This document shows, piece after piece, positions 23,463-32,433 of a DNA stretch of 34,035 nt. The translations under genes were made by a program, and so were the position numbers. The stretch is from Elysia marginata (taxonomy: Eukaryota; Mollusca; Gastropoda; Plakobranchidae). Below the pieces are notes generated by a model. That model saw only the letters and a list, made by a program, of their open reading frames with translations. It did not search any database and had not been told where the DNA came from. The first letter of the stretch is position 1. Each line of letters starts with the position of its first letter. The stretch is from contig BMAT01009044.1 in the NCBI GenBank assembly GCA_019649035.1, positions 194,546-228,580 of the forward strand. The letters are read 5' to 3'.

Positions 23463-24300
23463 TTACTTTTCAACATAGTCGCCTTTGTCGATGCAGATCC
23501 GCCAATGTTGAATAAGCTGTCGCATGCCGTCAGCAAAAAGTTCATGTCGTTTTTCTCTAAATCAGCGCCGCAAAAAACTCTTGAACTTCATCGCCATCTG
23601 CATAACATAACATTTTCCTTTGAGGTAGTCCTTCGGCTGAGAGAGGAAAAGATGAATCAGATTGAGCAAGATGTTGACAGCATGATGGGTGTTGTATGGT
23701 TTCTTGGAATTCGTGACTTCTCGTGACATCTCAGGTTTGTCGACTCTTGTTTAATGGGCGCTGTAAAATTGAAAATTTTCTCCGTCGAACTCGTCCCATC
23801 CGTGCTTTAAGTTTTTCTGGCGGTCTCAAAATATCGTTCAAAGTTGATAATGGAATCCAGTTAGGAAAATTCCATATTTATGGAATCTCTATCCCAAAAC
23901 ACAGTCATAAGCACTTTCTTTGCAAAAGAAAAAGCTTCAAACTTCTTTGAGCCAAGTGAGCTAGTGTTGCTCTTTGGGTCAAGATGATGAAGCCAAGTTT
24001 CGTGTCCTGTGACTGCTCAGCTTTCCTTTCATTGGTATAGCGAGCCAAGAGTTTTTCACTTACTTGACTTCGGTTCAAATTTAGTTTCGATGACAGCATA
24101 AGAGGAATCCACCGTGCACACACTTTCCTGTAACCGAATATACCATGGATAGTATACTGAGCACCCCATACAGAAATCCTTAGCATGCCACCGATATAAA
24201 AAAATATCTTACAGGGTTGCTTGGACGATCTCATCCACTCTCTCCCTTCTGGTCTGTGAACATCACTGGCAGACTTACGACGATCACGACTAGCTTGGTC
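23463..24300 (-). pseudogene. degraded mariner transposase
   Basis: Read on the minus strand across several frames, this region shows the mariner landmarks in order. ERVDEIVQ (about 24220-24246) is the end of the first DNA-binding region. GYRKVCARWIPLML (about 24087-24137) is the hallmark RKVCARWVP linker. VTGHETWLHHLDPK (about 23975-24016) is the GDETW catalytic block with its first catalytic Asp changed to His. LMTVFWD (about 23890-23910) is the KVMLTVFWD block. The HDNARPH block near 23750 is no longer intact and its Asp is lost. A QSD remnant of the third block survives near 23660. FADGMRQLIQHWRICIDKG (about 23478-23534) is the C-terminal helix, and the frame ends ...DYVEK at a stop at 23463-23465. 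At least four frame changes and several stops occur, and two catalytic residues are lost, so it cannot be active. No terminal inverted repeats were seen on either side. The N-terminal part above about 24250 is barely recognisable. Confidence 0.85.
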
Positions 24301-24409
24301 ATAATGTCTACTGGTCTGTTTTCAGCCAAAATTTTTACCCGTCTTCGAACAAAACCTACATTTACATGCTTCACCACAGACAGCCTCATTCGTCTGGGTG
24401 CAGCCCCCT

Positions 24410-24562
24410 CTGCAAAGAGGAAACCCATAACATATCTTTAGTTTTACGGGCAGTTTGTCTGCAGAGAGGAACTCTTCAGCAGGTCTTTTGTTTTGAGGGC
24501 AAGTTCTCTGCAGAGAAGAACTCTATTACAGGTCTTGAGTTTTGAGGGCAAATTCCTAAGTT
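24410..24562 (+). repeat. 49-bp tandem repeat, about 3 copies
   Basis: Two full 49-bp units (24441-24489 and 24490-24538) share GTTTT..GGGCA, TCTGCAGAGA, GAACTCT and CAGGTCTT. A third partial unit starts at 24539, and a decayed partial unit (CTCTGCAAAGAGGAAACCC) precedes them. It sits directly upstream of the mariner relic's N-terminal side and overlaps no recognisable coding sequence. Confidence 0.8.
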
Positions 24563-25080
24563 TGCTGGACTCCTTTTTCTCGGCGACAATGAACTTAGCT
24601 TCTATGACGTAAAGAGCAAAAGCATAAAAGTATGTTTTTAAGCGAGCTTTTTTCGTTTTTGGTTTGAGAGTTCTAAATCGGCGCCCTATACCGTAGTCAA
24701 ACCAATGATGTTAAAGTGTCATAATACCCGACACACTCTACTCGGGCAGGACACACTTCTTCCCACCGAGTGTGACCTAAAACAAAAATTTGGTACTTTT
24801 TGCACTTTTTTGAAAAAAAAAACCCACTAATATGAATCGATTTGTTAGCCTTCCAACTGGTTAAAAATCGCTACTTCAATAATGAGCTCCGCTATTAACT
24901 CTTGTTTTAAACTACTAGTGGAGAACCCGCAATATTTGCGGGAAAAAATGAAAAACCTTTCCTTTCTGAGTTCCTGTAAAACAGTCTGGAGCAGCATTAC
25001 TGTTAAACAGATTGCGAAGCTTAGGAACCGCCTTTGGCCCATTAAAAAGGTTTTTTTTTACCTGTGGCTCTGGCTCTTTG
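24563..25080. other. spacer with one short perfect hairpin
   Basis: CCCGCAA-TAT-TTGCGGG at 24926-24942 is a perfect 7-bp stem with a 3-nt loop. The two overlapping 65-67 codon frames here lie on opposite strands and resemble nothing known. Confidence 0.45.
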
Positions 25081-25084
25081 TCTA

Positions 25085-25660
25085 GACCTAGCTCTCAATG
25101 TCGGGCGTGTAGAACTCATGGCCATGACGCTGAATGTAGATCTAGATCTAGTCTTGGTAAAATCTAGACATCAAAACTCTAGGCCATGACACTGAATGTA
25201 AATCTAAGGCTATGTCACAGTTTTAGTATCTATGCACTTTGGTATTTATAAATACTCAAGTCTGAGCGAAACAAAATAATTATTATTAAGAAAAAGAAGA
25301 ATGCAGAATCTAGATCTAGAGATCTAGAATAGTTCACAGGACCTAGATCTAGAATCTAGCCGAATTTCTTTGAATGCCCGATCATGCTCGGGATGAAGTA
25401 GTCACCTCTGGTCGGGATGAAGTAGTCACCTCTGAATTTAGATCTAGATCTAGATCTAGTCTTGGTAAAATCTAGACATCAAAACTCTAGGCCATGACAC
25501 TGAATGACACTCTAGATCTAGAATCTAGCCTCTGCAACAAAAAACAAAAAATTCACGTTCCCATTGCTACCAAGTAAGCTAGATCACTTCTGGTGTCAAT
25601 AGTTACGCCTAGTTACAATGGGGTGATTACTCTAGGCCATCACACTGAATGTAAACATGA
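25085..25660 (+). repeat. AGATCT/TCTAGA-rich patch with internal duplications
   Basis: A 61-bp segment is present twice without a visible difference, at 25138-25198 and 25446-25506. It runs from AGATCTAGATCTAGTCTTGG to GGCCATGACACTGAATG. Shorter relatives of its end, ...GGCCAT.AC.CTGAATGTA, occur near 25118 and 25633. Inside the interval a 24/25-bp unit containing CGGGATGAAGTAGTCACCTC is tandemly doubled at 25386-25434. The identity of the 61-bp copies suggests recent duplication or gene conversion. Confidence 0.8.
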
Positions 25661-26276
25661 ATTCTGCTGTTGTTAAAACATGAAGTATATTTTAGCCGGG
25701 GTCAGGGTTAATATGTTCTGACACCTGCTGTTTATTTCATGTGCTCATCTGGTCATTTTTTATTCTCAAAATCAAAGTAAAAAAATCCTAACTGTATTCA
25801 GTGAAAATTTCAGGCAAATCGGTTCAGTAGTAATGTCTGAGTAGGATTCGAAGGTGAATATTTTTTAAAAAATAAGATTGTTGTCTATACCGACATTATT
25901 GTGCCAAGCGTATTTATGAGCTTTAACATAAATTTTATTTAGTGTCCTATCTATACAACATCTGAAGAAACAAAGGGAGTGATGGTGTGTTTGATTATAA
26001 TCACCTTTTCAATCGTAGAGAGTAAGAAGAGGTAAAGAAGCGATATTTAAATAATAATATATGAAAATAAGATAGCACTGTAACTTTACAGTTGTGGCTG
26101 ATCACTAGTGGTAACTAAATCAAAGACCATGCACGTGTACCTTGATAAGACCAAAATTAATACTCAAGGCATCACTAACACAACAAGCACAGTCATAACC
26201 TCATTTAGAGTGTATTTAGTTTAGCTTAGTCTAGACCTAGAATGATGATTGTGCTTTTATTTTAACACTTTTGTAA
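25661..26276. other. AT-rich stretch, no gene seen
   Basis: Nothing could be supported. Confidence 0.5.
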
Positions 26277-26342
26277 CACAAAAGGATATACATGCATATT
26301 TAGTATTAATGTGATTGAAAAATGCTTCTTGGGATCCAAGAA
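26277..26342 (+). repeat. dispersed 66-bp repeat, copy 1
   Basis: Aligns without gaps to 29667-29732 at about 82% by eye. Shared blocks are CATGCATA, TTAGTATTA and TGGGATCCAAGAA. The copies are 3.39 kb apart in direct orientation and lie on either side of the TIR-bounded element at 27151-29242. The family is unknown. Confidence 0.75.
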
Positions 26343-27150
26343 AGGGAAACAAAAAGGATTATTTATCTTCCAAACAGTACAACTGCTGTATTTAACACAG
26401 TTTTACCTCTCTCATGACTATTGATTTTCGTAGTTGCAGCTGTTATCATGGACAACAAAACACTGTGCCGGGAGTGTTCTAATACTAGCCATAACGCCAA
26501 ATGTAACACAATCATGTTCATTAATATACTCTTATTATATTATCTGAGGTTTGATTCCGAGATTTTTGTACGCATCGCTGTGAAAACAGATTTTATACCT
26601 GTTTTTCAATATTGATCCATGAAGGTTGGGTCGCAATCTATACCGGAAATGGTATGGCGTAGACAAACCCACACCAAAACAACCAATATATTGGAATTTT
26701 TGTGCGTTATTTGTGTTGCGGACTTTTAGTGTAGAAAGCTTTCATAATTGATAACACGAACGCAATAAAACACCTCTCTAAATTATAATTTTCACAATTA
26801 TAATAAACTAAGGAGCAGCTGAGACAATAAAAGGGCGTAAGTATTTTACACGAGTTCATCGCTTTTGGGTAATAATTTTGAGGATTTTGCAGGTGAAACA
26901 TATTTGGTGCAGGTAAGGAAAGTTCATATCCTTGGTGCACTAAAAACTAATATATAACCGGCTTTGAAAGTTTTCACATCAATGAAGACACAGAATAGAT
27001 GTTGTTTCAGTGATTCTTCTCCCCGTTTCTTGAAAGCTTTGTCTAGAAACTGAGGAGTGAACAAGATTTGTTTGGAAATTAAAGTACATTCCAGGTTATA
27101 CTGAGTGGGTATTCACACGATCGGAGATACATCTAATTTTTGCTAACATA
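26343..27150. other. AT-rich stretch, no gene seen
   Basis: Frames of 64-77 codons on both strands lack motifs. Confidence 0.5.
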
Positions 27151-27537
27151 TGAGGCTGTCCCAAAAGTTCGTCCAGTCTATACCATGTCCTCTTCAACCC
27201 AATTAAGATAGGTCTAAATTTAGCTTTTTTCCATGGTAAAAGCTTGTTTCATGTTGAAAAATGATTAAAGAGATATTTTAGACAATTTTAACCGTGTCGT
27301 ATCACACGCTTTTGTGTAGTTCTTGGTTTTGTAGAAAAAAGACGTGTTTTCTAGGCTTAAAAAAGTGGAAACTTTTGGTGACCTACTTTACCATTCAAAT
27401 GGCTTTCTTCCCGATTCAACCTTACAGTTTTTAGCAATGAATTCTAACTACAGCAGGTCTGTTAGACCTATACTGAAAAAAGTAGGTCAATATTTTCATT
27501 CAGGGAAGTGCATCGTCTAGATTTGCTTAGGTCTAGC

Positions 27538-28715
27538 GGACATAACGCTTGTTGTGAAAATGTTAGATCTACAATCACACTTGAAAATGTTAGTTTTTAT
27601 TGATAATCTAATTCTCAAAGGCAATATTTCAAAAAAGCACCTTTTTGGGTGTCAAACTGGACGCTCATCAGTTTTAGAAAAAAAATCACGTCAAGAAAAT
27701 CTGTGGCTTTTGATTCAAACAACAATTGTTGTGAAGTGTTATGTCCTCAAATATTATAAATATTTTAATATTTGGTACCATCACTAACCTCTTGACAGCT
27801 AGATTCAGTACACAATTTGGTTTTACATTTGAAAATATTAAACCCCATAAGCCTAATCACGGCGAATTTTCAGAGCAAGCGATCAGATCTATCGGGGTGA
27901 ATGTTTTGAGAGGCGTTGTGTCCGCAAAACTACGTTATGTCCTAACATTGTCGAAGCCACATTCAGTGAAAGAATAGCTGCAACATCGAATATGATTTTA
28001 TAGAAACTTCCACCCGTCTTAGAGATTCTTGAACTATAATAATTTTCAAGCTGAGTTTGCCTAAAATCATTGGAATAAGAACAAATGAAATTCACAACAA
28101 TTTTTCTTTGTAGTGAATGTTATGTCCAGACTAAATTAACTAATTTTATTTAATATAGGCCTAATATTATAAAACGAAGTAAATTTATAAAAAAAAGCTA
28201 TTCTTAGGGTACAGTAAAAACACCCATGGAAAAGGAAAATGTGAATTTCTGGAACTAGATCTAGGCTTGCAGAAATAGATCTAGGCTTGCAGAAATAGAT
28301 CTATGCTTGCAAAAATAGATCTACAGAGAACTTTACGGAGTGAGTGTTATGTCCAAAAAAAGAAGCTGAGATTTTAAGTAGCAGTTGTGTGTAAAATTGT
28401 ATAAACAATGTTTATAAGAGAATAAAGTCAAGGCTTATGCTGTGCATGATAAGATCTAAATCTAGATCTAGATTTTTTAAAAGAGAACTTGGTGTATTTT
28501 ATTTAGTTTAAATTTTGTAGTGAACGTTATGTCCTTAATATGATACGTGTTTAGATTATGAAAAAAAAGAGAAAAAATATACCCTGTTTTATCAAAAATG
28601 TCTCTCTAAACCTTTGAAAACATCAAATTATCACAAATAAACCTGTAAAAAGCTTGTGTTTTTTGTTGTAATACAATCATTTATTAATTACACTTTTTTA
28701 GTGAACGTTATGTCC
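27538..28715 (+). repeat. spaced motif GTGAACGTTATGTCC, about 190-bp period
   Basis: Copies or close variants end at 27746 (GTGAAGTGTTATGTCC), 27942 (CGTTATGTCC), 28127 (TAGTGAATGTTATGTCC), 28354 (GTGAGTGTTATGTCC), 28534 and 28715 (both TAGTGAACGTTATGTCC). An inverted core GGACATAACGCT lies at 27538-27549. Successive spacings are about 197, 196, 185, 227, 180 and 181 bp. The intervening sequences look unrelated to each other. Three copies follow a T-rich stretch ending in TAG or AG. A decayed relative (AGTGAATCGTTATATA) lies near 29034. The function is unknown. It may be the surviving core of a decayed tandem array. Confidence 0.7.
28256..28324 (+). repeat. 20-bp tandem repeat, about 3.4 copies
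   Basis: The unit AGATCTAGGCTTGCAGAAAT repeats with an exact 20-bp period and few differences. It lies inside the TIR-bounded element, between two copies of the spaced motif. Confidence 0.9.
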
Positions 28716-29040
28716 GAAGAGTTACATTATGTTCCCATTCTTGAAAATGAAACTAATCGAAAACTTTCATACTTGCAAGGTCTAGTGTGAACTTTAGCTA
28801 ATTTTATTGAAAATTTAATAGAATCTGTAACATATTTATGGAAATTTTAAACTTTCCAGTATTGGGTTCCCGTAAACACATCATGTCACGGCACAATTTT
28901 TCCTCTACAATAAAATAAACTGAGTGAACCTCATAAAGACTGTTGTAGTTTTTCAATAATGGGTAGCCTAAAACCTCCAAGCACAAATATCCCATAAAAC
29001 AAGCATACTTTTAGAATTTTAAACTTCTATCGGAGTGAAT

Positions 29041-29104
29041 CGTTATATACTCAAAATACAGGGAGGTGCATATATAACGGTTTTTACCCTTACAAGGGTA
29101 AAAA
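29041..29104. repeat. two adjacent hairpins near the element's right end
   Basis: First hairpin: CGTTATATA (29041-29049) pairs with TATATAACG (29071-29079), a perfect 9-bp stem with a 21-nt loop. Second hairpin: TTTTTACCCT (29081-29090) pairs with AGGGTAAAAA (29095-29104), a perfect 10-bp stem with a 4-nt loop. They lie about 140 bp inside the right terminal repeat. Confidence 0.75.
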
Positions 29105-29242
29105 TATTTTTCTTTTTTCTTTCACATTAGCTCAAATAGATAATTTCTCTATACCATAGACACAATTTAAAGTGCTTTGGGGGAGTGTAATTTTTTCACC
29201 TCAATGTCCATGTTTCGTGGACCGACTTTTGGGAATGTCTCA

Positions 29243-29666
29243 TATGTAATTGTATCCAAAGTAAATTTCTAGTTGAGCCCGTACCTATAGCCTACTAACT
29301 CGAATTCTTTGATTTCTACAAAAGACAAATTCACCTTAATCCTGGAAACCTATTTATTGTTTTCTAGAAGCTCCACCATTTTCATTGCAGGTTTGTCCAC
29401 CAAAACAACGACAGAAAGAACCCAAATTATCTGAACGAGTCATTTGTCATTCTAGATTATTCTAAAACTCTGAAATAGAATATAGCCTTTGCATTCAAAG
29501 TACTTCTTGCTCTATTTAAAGGACACATATTCAAAACATGTTTAAAAGAAAACATTTTGACTTTAAAGGTCATCTATGATAATATAATGTTGCTTCTTTT
29601 TTGGTGTGAAAATACTCTGGGATAGATGAACGCCTTCAATCAACAAAGATCCCCCCTTTCCTTCAA
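29243..29666. other. AT-rich spacer, no gene seen
   Basis: Nothing could be supported. Confidence 0.5.
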
Positions 29667-29732
29667 AACAAAAGAATACACATGCATAGTTAGTATTACA
29701 GTGACTGTGGACTGCTTTTTGGGATCCAAGAA
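29667..29732 (+). repeat. dispersed 66-bp repeat, copy 2
   Basis: Partner of 26277-26342. Similarity fades on both sides of the 66 bp. Confidence 0.75.
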
Positions 29733-30146
29733 GCATCAAGTAAAACATTTTACCTCTAAAAAACTTACTATAAAAATTTTATAATTCATTGTATTATGAA
29801 AGCAAAGGATATGTAAATGGAGAAAGACAGTATGGAGATAACGAAGAGGTTTTACATGTATCGGCGACAATTTTTTACCCGCTCTATTCACATTAAAAAT
29901 GATATTTATAGCTCTTAATCCAATGAAATCTTCTAAGAGCTTTACTTGAATTTCCTTTCAGGCCATTGAAACCAACTTATCTTCCGAACTCACAGAGGAG
30001 CAACATTCAAAATGGATCACTGTAACATACTGACACGATCTTTAACTAGCTATAGTCAGGTTTTCATTTAGCGACTAAGTGCAGCGAGAAAATGCGTGTG
30101 AATAGCATTTTCCAAGGATTAAATAGCAAATGTTAAGTCAGGGCTC
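29733..30146. other. AT-rich spacer, no gene seen
   Basis: Nothing could be supported. Confidence 0.5.
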
Positions 30147-30700
30147 GATTCTCAAATCACACGCCAGTACTTTGTCTTTCTGTATATCTTATAGCCACAG
30201 ACCACGATGCCAGTACTTTGTCCTTCTGTAGATTCTCGAGCTCCGGAGCACGACGCCAGTACTTTGTTCTTCTGTATATCTTCGAGCCCCGGACCACGTC
30301 GCCAGTACTTCGTTCTTCTGTAGATCCTCGAGCCCCGGACCATGGCGCCAGTACTTTCTCCTTCTGTAGATCCTCGAGCCCCGGACCACGACGCCAGTAC
30401 TTTTTTCTTCTGTATATCTTCGAGCTTCGGACCACGACGCCAGTACTTTTTTCTTCTGTTTATCTTCGAGCCCCATACCATGACGCTAGTACTTTGTCCT
30501 TCTGTAGATCCACGAGGCCCGGACTACAGGGCTAGTACTTTGTTCTTATGTAGATCCTCGAGCCCCGGACCACGGCGCTAGTACTTTGTTCTTCTGTAGA
30601 TTCTCGGCCCCGGACCACGACGCCAGTAGTTTGTTCTTCTGTTGATCTTCGAGCCCTGGGCCGCGCTGCCAATACTTTGCTCTTCTGTAGATCTGTACTC
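30147..30700 (+). repeat. 46-bp minisatellite, about 12 copies
   Basis: A head-to-tail array. The unit reads about CGAGCCCCGGACCACGACGC followed by CAGTACTTTGTTCTTCTGTA and GATCTT. Copies diverge by a few positions each and the edge copies most, as expected for an old array that homogenises from the middle. It is GC-rich against AT-rich flanks. Because 46 is not a multiple of three, all frames cycle through the unit, and several 80-110 codon open frames appear on both strands (for example minus 30152-30481). I judge these to be artefacts of a stop-poor unit. Confidence 0.95.
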
Positions 30701-30900
30701 TCATAGCCAGGCTTTTAAAGAATAAAGAATTGAGGCAACAACTGAATAATCAGTTGTGCTTGAAAGATTTTAAGGTGTAAAATTAACAGTAAATAGAGGT
30801 AGGCTAGGATTAGAATCGTCGTAAAAATGCACCTGCTAACTTAAACAGGAAGATCTAAATCGCACCAAAGACAAACATTTCGGGAGCATAAGCGAGGCAT

Positions 30901-31150
30901 ATGAGACATACCTAAAATGTTATCGTTTGTTCTCTCATTTTCTCTATGTCAAAGTTAGTGTGCTTCCGAATAAGATCTTTGCTTTGGGTGCTATTTCGGT
31001 CTTTAAGTTAGCAAGTCGCATCACGGTTTATGTAGTTGGTCTTTTTTCAGTACCGGTACTTTAAATTTTTTCTAGATTTTTTTCGATCTAAAGTTTTCCG
31101 ACAAGTTAAGAGTCTTGTGGTGCAAGGGTTCACAGTTCAAGCTACCAATG
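30901..31150 (+). mobile_element. dispersed repeat with tRNA-like part, copy 2
   Basis: The segment 30901-30932 matches 20614-20645 with a few differences and a small gap, followed by a weaker shared block near 31000. A decayed tRNA-like piece (TTGTGGTGCAAGGGTTCAC, about 31114-31132) lies about 180 bp further on, where copy 1 has its A-box-like sequence. This copy is longer and more diverged. Confidence 0.4.
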
Positions 31151-31552
31151 ATTCTGACCTAAATCTACCTATTAGTGCGGAGTGGTGTATTAAAAGAGTT
31201 TTAAGGCTTTTTTACTGCATATTTTTTTTTCTTATCGAGCGATACAAAGAAATGCGCAATCTGCAAAAAGGATGCCGGAAGTGAATGTGTTTCCCAAGTT
31301 ATAAAGTAGAATTAGGACTGAACCATTACATTTAAAAATTTATGTTTTATGAAGGAACGTCAATTTTTCCAGACATCGTACGCCATCAGAATGCGCTGTA
31401 AACTGCTGTTTTTATATATTAGCTATTGAGATCTGTTGCAAACCGGTTTGATTTAGCTTAAAGCCACAATAAGCCACTGTACAAAAACTATAAGCTTGTT
31501 TATTAGATATGTTTTAGCAAAGATGACGATAAAACCCAATAAAGGTATCTAA
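31151..31552. other. AT-rich spacer, no gene seen
   Basis: Nothing could be supported upstream of the mariner left end. Confidence 0.5.
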
Positions 31553-31554
31553 TA

Positions 31555-31579
31555 CGAGGGACGTCCGAAAAGAAACACG
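31555..31579 (+). repeat. mariner left terminal inverted repeat
   Basis: CGAGGGACGTCCGAAAAGAA plus a few more bases follow directly after TA (31553-31554). The form is that of a mariner end, and it lies about 155 bp before the transposase start, a usual distance. No matching inverted copy was found downstream in the window. Confidence 0.75.
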
Positions 31580-31732
31580 AAAAAAGGCATAACTCCTGAA
31601 TCAATCGATATTTTTTTAGTTCTGTAAATGGGAAACACCATTACAAAAAGTACAATCAATTATCTTTCACGATGCACAGTTTCAGCACCATTGATGAACG
31701 CACTATTGAAGCTTAACACTACTGATTCCAAG

Positions 31733-32430
31733 ATGGCTACCCCCTTCAAAGACTGGTCAAAGCTGGAGGTCAGAGCTGTTGTGCGTTTTTTTTTCTAAAA
31801 GAAGACCTGAAGTTCACAAACAAATGACAGAAACATATGATGAGGGTGCTATGTCAAGATCTCGAGTGTATCAATGTTGCACTTGGTTTGGAGAAGGCGG
31901 AACAAGTCTAGATGATGAGCTAAAGTCTGGTCGCCCAAAAACATCGACCAATGAGAACACAACTCGTGTTGACGAGCTCATCAAATGTGACAGGAGGATG
32001 AAGATACGCGAGATTGCTTTGAAACTCGAAATTCCAAAGAGTACGGTTCATGAAAAATTCCGTGATGCTTTGAAATATCGGAAGGTGTCTTCAAGGTGGG
32101 TTCCAAATGTTAACGCAGTATCACAAGCTTCAAAAGGTTGAAATTTCACAACGCCTTCTGCTGTGATGCCAACAAGACAATGGAAGTGAGGATATCACGC
32201 ATATTGATATGGGCCCTAGTGGAGACTTTCGAGCAAAGAATAATCTATTTGACAATCAAATTACTGGTGATAAAACTTCGATCCATCTGAATACCCCAGA
32301 GACAAAGCGCAACTCCATGACTTGGAAACAACTTAAAAAAACTTGGAACCAATCGGTATTTAAGTTTACTAGCATGCTACCTAAGCCTACTTACCACCCT
32401 TCAATGACCTGCTTTGGTCACGTTCAACAA
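31733..32430 (+). pseudogene. truncated mariner transposase
   Basis: The ATG at 31733 opens MATPFKDWSKLEVRAVVRFF. The frame then breaks in a run of Ts (about 31785-31793) and resumes as KRRPEVHKQMTETYDEGAMS, the first helix-turn-helix of mariner proteins. Next come a SLDDELKSGRPKTST linker (about 31908-31952) and the second helix-turn-helix (VDELIKCDRRMKIREIALKL, then IPKSTVHEKF). The hallmark KVSSRWVP ends at about 32106. After more frame changes, QITGDKTSIHLNTPETKRNS and MTWKQ (about 32257-32325) represent the GDETW block: the first catalytic Asp is kept but the next residue is Lys. The second and third catalytic blocks (HDNARPH and PSDFH) are absent, and similarity stops near 32330-32430. 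The copy is therefore 3'-truncated and dead. It is a different family from the minus-strand mariner at 23.5-24.3 kb, judging by its sequence. Confidence 0.88.
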
Positions 32431-32433
32431 TAA

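Larger units (their letters stand above)
27151..29242. mobile_element. 2.09-kb non-autonomous Tc1/mariner-like element
   Basis: The left end TGAGGCTGTCCCAAAAGTTC... (27151-27174) and the right end (29219-29242, read on the minus strand TGAGACATTCCCAAAAGTCG...) match at 19 of 24 positions as terminal inverted repeats. Both are directly flanked by TA (27149-27150 and 29243-29244), the target duplication of Tc1/mariner elements. The inverted match continues outward for ACATA, so the exact boundary could lie a few bases further out. The TIR core GGCTGTCCCAAAAGTT is typical of mariner ends as I recall. No transposase motif is visible in any frame, and the length exceeds that of a standard 1.3-kb mariner. 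The interior carries a spaced motif, a 20-bp tandem repeat, AGATCT clusters and two hairpins. I infer a non-autonomous element whose interior is not mariner coding sequence. Confidence 0.65.

Noticed and set aside
30152..30581. Several 79-109 codon frames on both strands in the 46-bp array
   Set aside because: The period is not a multiple of three, so each frame cycles through the unit. Open frames on both strands at once point to a stop-poor repeat, not a protein.
30147..30700. CRISPR-like regular repeats
   Set aside because: Units are contiguous with no unique spacers, diverge gradually, and the setting is an animal genome. It is a minisatellite.
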